Shown here piece after piece: positions 26,388-34,602 of a stretch of 45,220 nt of DNA (within the stretch, counting starts at the first letter, position 1; each line of letters opens with the position of its first letter). The DNA is taken from the NCBI GenBank assembly GCA_003963005.1, contig RXJW01000158.1, positions 1 to 45,220 on the forward strand, read 5' to 3'. The position numbers and the translations under genes were made by a program. Source of the stretch: Burkholderiales bacterium (GTDB taxonomy: Bacteria; Pseudomonadota; Gammaproteobacteria; Burkholderiales; Burkholderiaceae_C). Under the pieces are notes generated by a model. The model did no database searches. It worked only from the letters and a program-made list of their open reading frames with translations, and was not told the origin of the DNA.

Positions 26388-28904
26388 TCAAAGCAGTTCG
26401 TTGAGCATCGCCTGGGCGCGTGCCTTCAGCGGGCCGGTGGCGCGCTGCAACAGTTCCTGCAGCACTTCGCGGGCCCCCTCGGTGTCACCGATCTGGCGGA
26501 ACTCGTCGGCCAGCTCCAGTTGGCGCTGCAGCGGGTCGCCGTCGTCGTCGCCCAGGGCATCCAGGGCCTTGGCGAGGTGGTCCGGGTCAGATTCGCCCGG
26601 CTGCGTCACCGCACCGAGGTCGAAGTCCAGGTCCGTCGACGTTGCAGGCGCCGGTGCAGCGGTGACCCGCAAATCGCCCATGCCGCTGAGGTCGAAGTTC
26701 AGGTCCGGCGCCGGCGGCGCGGCGCGGGTGCCACGGCTGGAGATGTCGAAGTCCATCGTCATCGGTGCCACCTCGACCGACGCGGGCATGGCCTGCGTCT
26801 GGGCCATGGCGTTCGGGGAGACGGGCTCCGGGGCGTCCAGGTCGAGGTCAAGTGCCAGATCGAAGCCGCTGACCGGGCCGGTGTCCGGGCCGCTGCGCAT
26901 CGAATCCGTCGCCAGATGCGCCGCGGCAGCGGCGGCAGCGGCCGCACCGGCCGGCAGCGCCGTCTGCGGCAGCGTGCTGGCGTTCATCGGCTCAGGGCGC
27001 AGTTCGGGGCCGTCGTCATGCAGCGCAGGCGCACCGCCCGGCTGGTAGAGCGGATTGTCCGGATCGATGCCGCGGCCGAGTTCCTGCGCCTTGGTCCAGT
27101 CTTCGCCCGAGCCCTTGGTCTCGGCATAGAGCTGCACGGCCAGTTGCTCGAAACCCTTGGTGTCGCGGCGCTTGGCGTAGACCTCCAGGAGCTTCAGGCG
27201 GATGGCCAGGCGCGTCGGGTTGGCACGCAAGGCTTCCTTCAGGATTTCCTCGGCCTGCAGGTCGCGGCCGTAGGCCAGGTAGACGTCAGCCTCGGCGACC
27301 GGATCGACGTCACCGATGGCATCGAGCTGGCTGAGCGAATAGCTCATCGAGGACTGGCCGCTGTTCTGGGCGTCGCGCGTGTCGACCCGCTGGCCACCGG
27401 TGCCGCCGAAGAACGAGTCCGGCTGCAGACGGCTTTCGTGGAAGCCCGTTTCGGCCGGGTTGGCCGGGCGGCGCGAACGCAGGCGATACAGGCCGAAGCC
27501 GCCGAGTACGGCCACGATGACACCGGCCAGTGGCAGCACCAACGGGCTGTCGAGCAAGCTCTCGAAGAATCCAGGCGGCTCGGCCGCCGGCGGCGGCGCC
27601 ACGGGAGCGCTCGCACGTGCCGCCGGCTTGGAGGCTGCGCTTGAAGCTGCGACCACGGGGGCCGAGGCGGCGGCAGGCGCCGCCGCCGATGCCGGTTCGT
27701 TGGCCGCCACGATGGGTGCCGGCAGCGCCGGCGCAGGCGTCGCCGCGGGAGCGGGCGCCGAGGCCGCCGCGGGCGCGGCAGGCTTCGCCGCGCTGGAGAG
27801 CTTCTTAAGCTCTTCCACATTGCGAGTCAGTTCCGCGACGCGAGCTGCGGCGTCCTTCTTCTCGGTGTCCTTCGAGACCTTGGCTTCGGCAGCGCTCGCA
27901 GCCGTGTTGCTGGCCTTGCTCAGCGTCAGCTTGTCCGGCGTGGGTGCAGCGGACGGTTTGCGGTCTTCCACAGCGGCCTGGACCTGGCCCTTGGACTGCC
28001 GCTCGCTCTCGGTGCTCTGCAGCGTGGGGGCTGCGGACGCGAGGCGCTGGCGATAGGCGGAGAAGTCGGCGCTCTGGGCCAGGATGATCTGGCGCGCCTC
28101 GCTCGGCGACACCGCCGCCAGGGCTTCGCTGCCCGGCACTTGCAGTGTCGAACCGGCCTTCAGGCGGTTCATATTGCCGTCGATGAACGCGTCGGGGTTG
28201 TTGCGGAACAGGCCCACGAGCATCTGGTCCAGAGAGATCCCGCTGACCTGGGTGCGCGCGGCGACCTTGGACAGCGAATCACCGGGGCGCACTTCGTACT
28301 CGGAGCCGGCTGCCACGGCCGGGCGAGCCGCAGCCGCCGGTGCCGAAGCGGCCGGGCGCGCCGCCGCCACCGGTGCAGGCGCCGGTGCGTTGCGCGGCAG
28401 CACCGTCGTCACGGCAGGCGCGGGCGCGGGAACGGCCTCGGCTGACGCAGGGCCGGCCGGTGCCGCGGCCATCGCCGGCGCTGCGGTCACGGCCGGCGCG
28501 GGTTTGTTCAGGCCCGGGGGATCGAACAGCAGGGTGTATTCGCGCACCAGGCGGCCGCTGGCCCAGGTCAACTCGACGATCACGTCGACGAACGGCTCCT
28601 GCACGGAGCGGTCGCTGCTGACGCGCAGCACCGTGCGGTTGCCGTTGCGCACGACTTGCACCTGGGCCGACGTGAGCACCGGGTTGTATTCGACACCGCT
28701 GCTGCGGTAGGCCTCGGGAGGCGCCACGCGCACCTTCAGGCTCGAGGCTTCCTCGGGCGTCAGGCTGGTGATGTCGATCTCGGCTTTCATCGTCTCGCCG
28801 AGTGCCGATTGCACACTGAGCTTGCCCAGGCCCAGGGCTTGTGCGCCGCTGCCTGCCACGAGCAGGGCTGCGGCGAGGGCCAGGTGATGGCGAGCAAATC
28901 CCAT
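26388..28904 (-). CDS. fimV: FimV-like inner-membrane/peptidoglycan-binding protein
   Basis: FimV supports type IV pilus assembly, twitching motility and polar organisation. ATG 28904 is chosen over an in-frame ATG at 28958 because GGGAG stands 8 nt upstream and a signal peptide begins here (GFARHHLALAAALLVAGSGA, cut near residue 23). Of 838 residues, 24-130 form the FimV N-terminal domain and 202-257 a LysM domain (YEVRPGDSLSKVAA). A short coiled segment lies at about 350-372, Ala/Pro-rich linkers surround it, and one transmembrane helix spans about 454-474. An acidic cytoplasmic region follows, with TPR-like helices and the conserved end domain (about 780-838, ELADEFRQIGDTEGAREVL). Confidence 0.95.
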   Translation of the reverse strand: MGFARHHLALAAALLVAGSGAQALGLGKLSVQSALGETMKAEIDITSLTPEEASSLKVRVAPPEAYRSSGVEYNPVLTSAQVQVVRNGNRTVLRVSSDRSVQEPFVDVIVELTWASGRLVREYTLLFDPPGLNKPAPAVTAAPAMAAAPAGPASAEAVPAPAPAVTTVLPRNAPAPAPVAAARPAASAPAAAARPAVAAGSEYEVRPGDSLSKVAARTQVSGISLDQMLVGLFRNNPDAFIDGNMNRLKAGSTLQVPGSEALAAVSPSEARQIILAQSADFSAYRQRLASAAPTLQSTESERQSKGQVQAAVEDRKPSAAPTPDKLTLSKASNTAASAAEAKVSKDTEKKDAAARVAELTRNVEELKKLSSAAKPAAPAAASAPAPAATPAPALPAPIVAANEPASAAAPAAASAPVVAASSAASKPAARASAPVAPPPAAEPPGFFESLLDSPLVLPLAGVIVAVLGGFGLYRLRSRRPANPAETGFHESRLQPDSFFGGTGGQRVDTRDAQNSGQSSMSYSLSQLDAIGDVDPVAEADVYLAYGRDLQAEEILKEALRANPTRLAIRLKLLEVYAKRRDTKGFEQLAVQLYAETKGSGEDWTKAQELGRGIDPDNPLYQPGGAPALHDDGPELRPEPMNASTLPQTALPAGAAAAAAAAAHLATDSMRSGPDTGPVSGFDLALDLDLDAPEPVSPNAMAQTQAMPASVEVAPMTMDFDISSRGTRAAPPAPDLNFDLSGMGDLRVTAAPAPATSTDLDFDLGAVTQPGESDPDHLAKALDALGDDDGDPLQRQLELADEFRQIGDTEGAREVLQELLQRATGPLKARAQAMLNELL

Positions 28905-29231
28905 GGGTCGAACTCCCTCGAATGCGTCGCGGATGTGGTCTTTCAAGGCATTCCCCAAAGCAACAAGGCGGGGCTGATAAGGGCCCCGCCTGTCTCGATC
29001 TTCAGCAAGCTCTGCACCAACCGGGTTTGAACGCGGGTTTGCACGATAGGGCCTGCGTCGAGTTTCAAATCAAAAACACAACGGCATCAAGCATATACGC
29101 TGATTTGCTCAAGCGGTATGTGATGTGTCGCTTGGTTTCAATATCCACGCCCGGGTCAACCCTAGGTCAACACGTAAAAGACCGTAAGCAAATCACGCGA
29201 TGTCGTTTCGCGGGCACCGCGCGCCTGAAAC
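28905..29231 (-). promoter_or_regulatory. fimV upstream region with leader hairpin and GTTGACC direct repeats
   Basis: This gene-free stretch is unusually AT-rich at 29060-29130. GGCGGGGC (28967-28974) and GCCCCGCC (28983-28990) form a perfect 8-bp stem in the fimV leader. On the minus strand GTTGACC occurs twice, 12 bp apart (29172-29166 and 29160-29154). The first could serve as a -35 (TTGACC) for GGATAT/GATATT about 18-19 nt on (near 29147-29141). No small gene is seen. Confidence 0.4.
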
Positions 29232-29256
29232 ACAAAAACGGGCCCGCAGGCCCGTT
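29232..29256 (-). terminator. Intrinsic terminator after asd
   Basis: AACGGGCC (29256-29249 on the minus strand) pairs with GGCCCGTT (29244-29237) around a TGCG loop, running into T5 (the arm ends in TT, continuing to 29234). It is 11 nt past the asd stop. Confidence 0.85.
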
Positions 29257-29267
29257 GAAACAGCAGA

Positions 29268-30380
29268 TCAGCGCTCGAGCAGGATGCGCAGCATGCGCCG
29301 CAGCGGCTCAGCCGCGCCCCAGAGGAGCTGGTCACCGATGGTGAACGCGCCGAGGTATTCGGGGCCCATCGCCAGCTTGCGCAGGCGGCCCACGGGGATG
29401 GTCATGGTGCCGGTGACGGCCACGGGCGTCAGGTCACGGATGGTGGCCTCGCGGGTGTTGGGCACGACCTTCACCCAGGCGTTGTCGGCGGCGATCATGG
29501 CCTCGATGTCCGCCAGGGGCACATCCTTCTTGAGCTTGAAGGTCAGGGCCTGGCTGTGGCAGCGCATGGCGCCGACGCGCACGCAGAAGCCGTCGACCGG
29601 GATACCACCCGTGCCGAGGATCTTGTTCGTCTCGGCCATGCCCTTCCACTCTTCCTTGGAAACGCCATTGCCGAGATCCTTGTCGATCCAGGGGATGAGC
29701 GAGCCACCCAGCGGCACACCGAAGTTCGCGGTTTCTTCCGCGGACAGCGAGCGCTGCTTGGCGATGACCTGGCGGTCGATCTCGAGGATGGCGCTCTTGG
29801 GGTCGTCCAGCAGCGACTTGACCGAGGCGTTCAGCGTGCCGTACTGCGTCAGCAGTTCGCGCATGTGCTGGGCGCCGCCACCCGACGCGGCCTGGTAGGT
29901 CTGAGTGGCCATCCACTCGACCAGCCCGGCCTTGTAAAGCGCGCCCACGCCCATCAGCATGCAGCTGACCGTGCAGTTGCCGCCGATCCAGTTCCTGCCG
30001 CCGTTGGCCAGCGCCTTGTCGATGACGGGGCGGTTGACCGGGTCCAGGATGATGACGGCGTCATCCGCCATGCGCAGCGTGGAGGCCGCGTCGATCCAGT
30101 GGCCGTTCCAGCCCGCGGCCCGCAGCTTCGGGTAGACCTCGGTGGTGTAGTCGCCGCCCTGGGCGGTGATGATGATGTCGCAGCGCTTGAGCTGGTCGAT
30201 GTCGAACGCGCTCTGGAGCGACTTCTCGTTCTTGGCCTGGGCCGGGGCAGCGCCACCGGCGTTGGACGTCGAGAAGAACAGCGGCTCGATCAGGTCGAAA
30301 TCCCGCTCGGCGGTCATGCGCTCCATGAGCACTGAACCCACCATGCCGCGCCAGCCTACGAGGCCTACCAAGGTCGTCAT
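29268..30380 (-). CDS. asd: Aspartate-semialdehyde dehydrogenase
   Basis: Asd reduces aspartyl phosphate, supplying lysine/DAP, methionine and threonine synthesis. The NADP-binding start GLVGWRGMVGSVLM and the catalytic Cys136 (GGNCTVSCMLMG) are clear. Three ATGs compete at 30407, 30383 and 30380. ATG 30380 has AGGA at a 7-nt spacing, giving 370 residues, the family's usual length. It lies 90 nt after leuB with a small GC stem (30426-30443) between them and ends the leu-asd group at an intrinsic terminator. Confidence 0.97.
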   Translation of the reverse strand: MTTLVGLVGWRGMVGSVLMERMTAERDFDLIEPLFFSTSNAGGAAPAQAKNEKSLQSAFDIDQLKRCDIIITAQGGDYTTEVYPKLRAAGWNGHWIDAASTLRMADDAVIILDPVNRPVIDKALANGGRNWIGGNCTVSCMLMGVGALYKAGLVEWMATQTYQAASGGGAQHMRELLTQYGTLNASVKSLLDDPKSAILEIDRQVIAKQRSLSAEETANFGVPLGGSLIPWIDKDLGNGVSKEEWKGMAETNKILGTGGIPVDGFCVRVGAMRCHSQALTFKLKKDVPLADIEAMIAADNAWVKVVPNTREATIRDLTPVAVTGTMTIPVGRLRKLAMGPEYLGAFTIGDQLLWGAAEPLRRMLRILLER

Positions 30381-30470
30381 CATCAAATCCTTTGAGTCAG
30401 TCACCAAACCCCTTCCACTTTGGGCCCCGGCTCGTTCGCCGGGTCTGGTGGGGCGAGACGAGACGGAGCG

Positions 30471-31568
30471 TCAGCTCTGAATGGTTTTGGTGGTCGTGAT
30501 GGCCTTGACGACGGCGTCGCCCATCTCGCGGGTCGTGACCTTCGAGGTGCCTTCACTCCAGATGTCGGCGGTGCGCAAACCCTGGGCCAGCACCGACTCC
30601 ACCGCGGCTTCAATGCGAGCAGCGGCGTCAGGCAGGTGGAGGGAGAACTTGAGCATCATGGCAGCGGACAAGATTGTAGCCAGAGGGTTGGCGATTCCCT
30701 TGCCGGCGATGTCCGGCGCGCTGCCGTGGGACGGTTCGTAGAGGCCCTTGTTGTTCACATCCAACGAGGCGGAGGGCAGCATGCCGATCGAGCCGGTCAG
30801 CATCGCGGCCTCGTCGCTCAGGATGTCGCCGAACATGTTGCCGGTCACGACGACGTCGAACTTCTTGGGCGCCTTGACGAGCTGCATCGCGGCGTTGTCG
30901 ACGTACATGTGGTCGAGCTCGACGTCCGGGTACTGGGCCTGCACCTCGGTGATGACGTCCTTCCAGAGCTGGGACGTCTCCAGCACGTTGGCCTTGTCGA
31001 CACTCGTGAGGCGCTTGTTGCGCTTGCGGGCCGCCTGGAAGGCGACGTGGGCGATGCGCTCGATCTCGGGGCGCGAGTAGCGCATCGTGTCGAAGCCCTC
31101 TTCCGCGCCGGGGAAGTGGCCGTCCACCGCCGTGCGGCGGCCGCGCGGCTGGCCGAAGTAGATGTCGCCGGTCAGCTCACGGATGATGAGGATGTCGAGG
31201 CCCGCCACCAGCTCGGGCTTCAGCGACGAGGCATGGGTGAGCTGCTCGTAGCAGATGGCCGGGCGGAAGTTGGCGAACAGGCCCAGGGCTTTACGCAGGC
31301 CGAGGATGGCCTGCTCGGGGCGCAGTGCGCGTTCGAGCTTGTCGTACTTCCAGTCGCCGACGGCGCCGAACAGGACGGCATCGGCCTCCTGCGCCAGCTT
31401 CAGCGTGGCGGGGGGCAGCGGGTGGCCGCTGGTCTCGTAGGCCTTGCCGCCCACGTCCGCCCATTCGAGCGTCAGGGGCAGGTCCAGCGCCTGCAGGACC
31501 TTGACGGCCTCGGCCATGATTTCCGGGCCGATTCCATCGCCGGGAAGGACTGCAATCTTTTGGGTCAT
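30471..31568 (-). CDS. leuB: 3-isopropylmalate dehydrogenase
   Basis: LeuB oxidises 3-isopropylmalate in leucine synthesis. The start at 31568 (MTQKIAVLPGDGIGPEI) is one base after the leuD stop (TGA-C-ATG), so translation is coupled; an upstream in-frame ATG (31622) adds unrelated residues. The 365-residue enzyme has VDKANVLETSQLW and NMFGDILSDEAAMLTGSIG, the dehydrogenase signature. Confidence 0.97.
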   Translation of the reverse strand: MTQKIAVLPGDGIGPEIMAEAVKVLQALDLPLTLEWADVGGKAYETSGHPLPPATLKLAQEADAVLFGAVGDWKYDKLERALRPEQAILGLRKALGLFANFRPAICYEQLTHASSLKPELVAGLDILIIRELTGDIYFGQPRGRRTAVDGHFPGAEEGFDTMRYSRPEIERIAHVAFQAARKRNKRLTSVDKANVLETSQLWKDVITEVQAQYPDVELDHMYVDNAAMQLVKAPKKFDVVVTGNMFGDILSDEAAMLTGSIGMLPSASLDVNNKGLYEPSHGSAPDIAGKGIANPLATILSAAMMLKFSLHLPDAAARIEAAVESVLAQGLRTADIWSEGTSKVTTREMGDAVVKAITTTKTIQS

Positions 31569-31569
31569 G

Positions 31570-32217
31570 TCAGACGATGCGGTGGTTGAGCCAGGGCTTG
31601 GCGGCAATGCGCTGGGCCTCATAGCTGCGGATCTTGTCCGCGTGCTGGAGCGTCAGGCCGATCTCGTCAAGGCCGCCGATCAGGCACTCCTTGCGGAAGG
31701 GCTCGATGTCGAAGGGCAGCTCGGCGCCGTCCGGCTTGACGACCACCTGACGCGGCAGGTCGACGGTGAGTTGGTAGCCCGGGAAGGCAGCGACCTCGTC
31801 GAACAGGCGGGCGATGGCGCTCTCCGGCAGCACGATCGGTAAGAGGCCGTTCTTGAAGCAGTTGTTGAAGAAGATGTCGGCAAAGCTCGGCGCCAGGATG
31901 GCGCGAAAGCCGTACTGCTGCAGCGCCCAGGGCGCGTGCTCACGGCTGGAGCCGCAGCCGAAGTTCTGGCGGGCGATCAGCACGCTGGCGCCGGCGTAGC
32001 GCGGCTGGTTCAGCACGAAGTCGGGGTTGGGCTTGCGGGTGGCGGGATCCTGCCCCGGCTCGCCGTGGTCGAGGTAGCGCCATTCGTCGAACAGGTTCGG
32101 GCCGAAGCCCGAGCGCTTGATCGACTTGAGGAACTGCTTCGGGATGATTGCGTCGGTGTCGACGTTCTCGCGGTCAATGGGGGCCACGAGGCCCGTGTGC
32201 AAAGTGAACTTGTCCAT
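31570..32217 (-). CDS. leuD: 3-isopropylmalate dehydratase small subunit
   Basis: LeuD is the swivelling small subunit that completes the isomerase with LeuC. The 215 residues match the family in length, with IPKQFLKSIKRSGFG and the loop NFGCGSSREHAPWAL. It starts one base after leuC (gap at 32218) and is followed one base later by leuB, a tightly coupled leuC-leuD-leuB unit without the entericidin gene sometimes found here. Confidence 0.97.
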   Translation of the reverse strand: MDKFTLHTGLVAPIDRENVDTDAIIPKQFLKSIKRSGFGPNLFDEWRYLDHGEPGQDPATRKPNPDFVLNQPRYAGASVLIARQNFGCGSSREHAPWALQQYGFRAILAPSFADIFFNNCFKNGLLPIVLPESAIARLFDEVAAFPGYQLTVDLPRQVVVKPDGAELPFDIEPFRKECLIGGLDEIGLTLQHADKIRSYEAQRIAAKPWLNHRIV

Positions 32218-32218
32218 G

Positions 32219-33631
32219 TCAGGCGAGCGTTCGGACGTCGACGAAATGGCCGGTCATGGCCGCGGCGGCGGCCATCGCGGGGCTGACGAGGTGGGTGCGC
32301 CCACCGGCGCCCTGGCGGCCTTCGAAATTTCGGTTGCTGGTGGAGGCGCAACGCTCGCCCGGCTCCAGCCGGTCGGCGTTCATCGCCAGGCACATCGAGC
32401 AGCCCGGCTCGCGCCATTCGAAACCGGCGGCCTTGAAGACCTGGTCGAGACCTTCGGCTTCGGCCTGCGCCTTCACGAGCCCCGAGCCCGGCACGACCAG
32501 GGCCAGCTTGATGTTGCGGGCCACCTTGCCGCCGACGCGCCTCACGACCGCAGCCGCTTCGCGCATGTCTTCGATGCGGCTGTTGGTGCAGGAGCCGATG
32601 AAGACCTTGTCGACGTGGATGTCGCTGATCGCCTTGTTCGGTTCCAGCGCCATGTAGGTCAGCGCACGTTCGATGGCGCCGCGCTTGACGGCGTCCTTTT
32701 CCTTGTCGGGGTCGGGCACGCGGTCGTCGATGGCCAGCACCATCTCGGGCGAGGTGCCCCAGGTGACCTGCGGGCGGATCTGGGCGGCATCGATCTCGAC
32801 GACCTTGTCGAAGTGCGCGCCGGGGTCGGAGTGCAGCGTGCGCCAGTAGGCGACGGCCTGATCCCATTCCACGCCTTGAGGCGAGAAGGGGCGGCCCTTG
32901 ACGTAGTTGATCGTGGTGTCGTCCACGGCGATCAGGCCGGCGCGGGCACCGGCCTCGATGGCCATGTTGCAGACCGTCATGCGGCCTTCCATGCTCAGCG
33001 CGCGGATGGCGGAGCCGGCGAACTCGATGGTGTAGCCGGTGCCGCCGGCCGTGCCGATCTTGCCGATGATGGCCAGCACGATGTCCTTGGCGCCGCAGCC
33101 ACGGGGCAGCTGGCCCTCGACCTTCACGAGCAGATTCTTGGCCTTCTTGGCCGACAGCGTCTGCGTGGCGAGCACATGCTCGACTTCGCTCGTGCCGATG
33201 CCATGCGCCAGCGCGCCGAACGCGCCGTGCGTGGAGGTATGGCTGTCGCCGCAGACGACCGTCATGCCGGGCAGCGTGGCGCCCTGCTCCGGGCCGATCA
33301 CGTGCACGATGCCCTGGCGCTTGTCGCTCATCTTGAACTGCGTGATGCCGAAGCGGTCGCAGTTGGCGTCGAGCGTGTCGACCTGGAGCCTCGAGACGGG
33401 GTCGGCGATGCCCTGGCTGCGGTCGGTGGTGGGCACGTTGTGGTCGCTGACCGCCAGGTTGGCGGACAGGCGCCAGACCTTGCGGCCGGCCAGGTCCAGG
33501 CCTTCGAAGGCCTGGGGGCTGGTCACTTCATGAACGAGGTGCCGGTCGATGTAGAGCAGCGCCGTGCCATCGGGCTCGGTGTGCACGACATGCTCGTCCC
33601 AGAGCTTGTCGTAGAGGGTTCTGGAGGTCAT
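32219..33631 (-). CDS. leuC: 3-isopropylmalate dehydratase large subunit
   Basis: LeuC is an aconitase-fold enzyme carrying a [4Fe-4S] cluster held by Cys348 (GSCTNSR), Cys411 and Cys414 (PGCSMC). The 470-residue length is normal. Its ATG overlaps the stop of the LysR gene by 4 nt (ATGA), so the regulator leads the leucine operon. Confidence 0.98.
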   Translation of the reverse strand: MTSRTLYDKLWDEHVVHTEPDGTALLYIDRHLVHEVTSPQAFEGLDLAGRKVWRLSANLAVSDHNVPTTDRSQGIADPVSRLQVDTLDANCDRFGITQFKMSDKRQGIVHVIGPEQGATLPGMTVVCGDSHTSTHGAFGALAHGIGTSEVEHVLATQTLSAKKAKNLLVKVEGQLPRGCGAKDIVLAIIGKIGTAGGTGYTIEFAGSAIRALSMEGRMTVCNMAIEAGARAGLIAVDDTTINYVKGRPFSPQGVEWDQAVAYWRTLHSDPGAHFDKVVEIDAAQIRPQVTWGTSPEMVLAIDDRVPDPDKEKDAVKRGAIERALTYMALEPNKAISDIHVDKVFIGSCTNSRIEDMREAAAVVRRVGGKVARNIKLALVVPGSGLVKAQAEAEGLDQVFKAAGFEWREPGCSMCLAMNADRLEPGERCASTSNRNFEGRQGAGGRTHLVSPAMAAAAAMTGHFVDVRTLA

Positions 33632-34521
33632 TGCTTCTCTCGAGGGATCAGGGTGTCCACGAAGCGCTGCACGACGGTCGGCAGGCGCTGCTGGCGAAGC
33701 ACACCCAGGTAATAGTCGCGCTCGGCCCAGGACTCTTCAAGTCGGAGGCAGCGCACGCCGAACACGCGGGTGAAGCGTTCGGCCGGTTGTTCAGGGAGCA
33801 CGGCGACGCCCAGACCTGATTCCACGAGCTGGGCGATGCCGTCGAAGCCGCGCACCTGCAGGCGGGCATTCAGCGTCTTGCCGCGGGCGGCGGCCTGCTC
33901 GCGCATCAGCTCCTGGGCGCTGGCACCGGCATGCAGGCCGATCAGGTCGTAGGCCAGCAGGTCGTCGAAGCTGACCGCCTCGCGATTGGCGAGCGGGTGC
34001 TTGAGCGGCACCAGGGCCGCGAGGCGACCGCGAGCGAAGACCCAGGTCTGCACGCGGTTGTCGAGCACGGGGGCGGTGAACACGCCGACGTCAGCGCGGC
34101 CTTCGGCGACGGCGGCCTGGACCTCGGCGCTGGTCAGGTCTTCGAGGCTGATGCGGATCTGCGCGTGGGCCTGGGAGAACTCGACGAGGTAAGGCGGCAG
34201 GCACTCGGCGATGGCGCTGGTATTCGAGGCAATGCGCAGGTGGCCCTTGATGCCGCGCGAGAACTCCATGACCTCGGTTTCGAGGGCGTAGAGCGAGGCG
34301 TGCAGCGAGCGGATGTGGCGCACCAGTGCGCGGCCGGCTTCCGTCGGCTCGACGCCGCGCGCACGGCGCTCGAAGAGCTGCACGCCGAGACGGCTTTCAA
34401 GGTCGGACAGTCGCTTGCTCGCCGCGGCGAGCGCCAGGTGTTCCTGGGCGGCACCGCGGGTGATCGAGCGGGTCTGCTCGATGGCCAGCACGAGATTGAG
34501 GGTGGTGAGATCGTGGCGCAT
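33628..34521 (-). CDS. LysR family regulator coupled to leuCDB
   Basis: The 297-residue protein has an N-terminal winged helix-turn-helix (about 1-60, NLVLAIEQTRSITRGAAQEH) and a periplasmic-binding-like effector domain (about 90-290). ATG 34521 has GGAG 10 nt upstream and fits the family start (MRHDLTTLNLVLAIEQT); the in-frame ATG at 34560 is disfavoured. It overlaps leuC by 4 nt, so it is likely co-transcribed with leuC-leuD-leuB and may control them. The three palindromes just upstream (34544-34600) are candidate operators. The effector is unknown; an isopropylmalate-type signal would be a guess. Confidence 0.88.
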   Translation of the reverse strand: MRHDLTTLNLVLAIEQTRSITRGAAQEHLALAAASKRLSDLESRLGVQLFERRARGVEPTEAGRALVRHIRSLHASLYALETEVMEFSRGIKGHLRIASNTSAIAECLPPYLVEFSQAHAQIRISLEDLTSAEVQAAVAEGRADVGVFTAPVLDNRVQTWVFARGRLAALVPLKHPLANREAVSFDDLLAYDLIGLHAGASAQELMREQAAARGKTLNARLQVRGFDGIAQLVESGLGVAVLPEQPAERFTRVFGVRCLRLEESWAERDYYLGVLRQQRLPTVVQRFVDTLIPREKQ

Positions 34522-34543
34522 GATCGTCTGACTCCAGCATAGC

Positions 34544-34600
34544 CTTCGCGAAGACGCCAATTCTGCGCCAGAAAACGACTTTGGTTTCGCCTTTCGCGAA
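34544..34600. promoter_or_regulatory. Three dyads upstream of the LysR-leuCDB operon
   Basis: CTTCGCGAAG (34544-34553), TTCTGCGCCAGAA (34561-34573) and TTCGCGAA (34593-34600) occur within 57 bp upstream of the LysR ATG. The middle one is a perfect TTCTG-CGC-CAGAA dyad with the T-N11-A form of LysR operators; the outer two are perfect TTCGCGAA palindromes 48 bp apart. Confidence 0.5.
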
Positions 34601-34602
34601 CT

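Noticed and set aside
29102..29194. GATTTGCT/AGCAAATC inverted repeat 78 bp apart
   Set aside because: Eight bases at that distance in an AT-rich stretch can easily arise by chance; no matching known operator.
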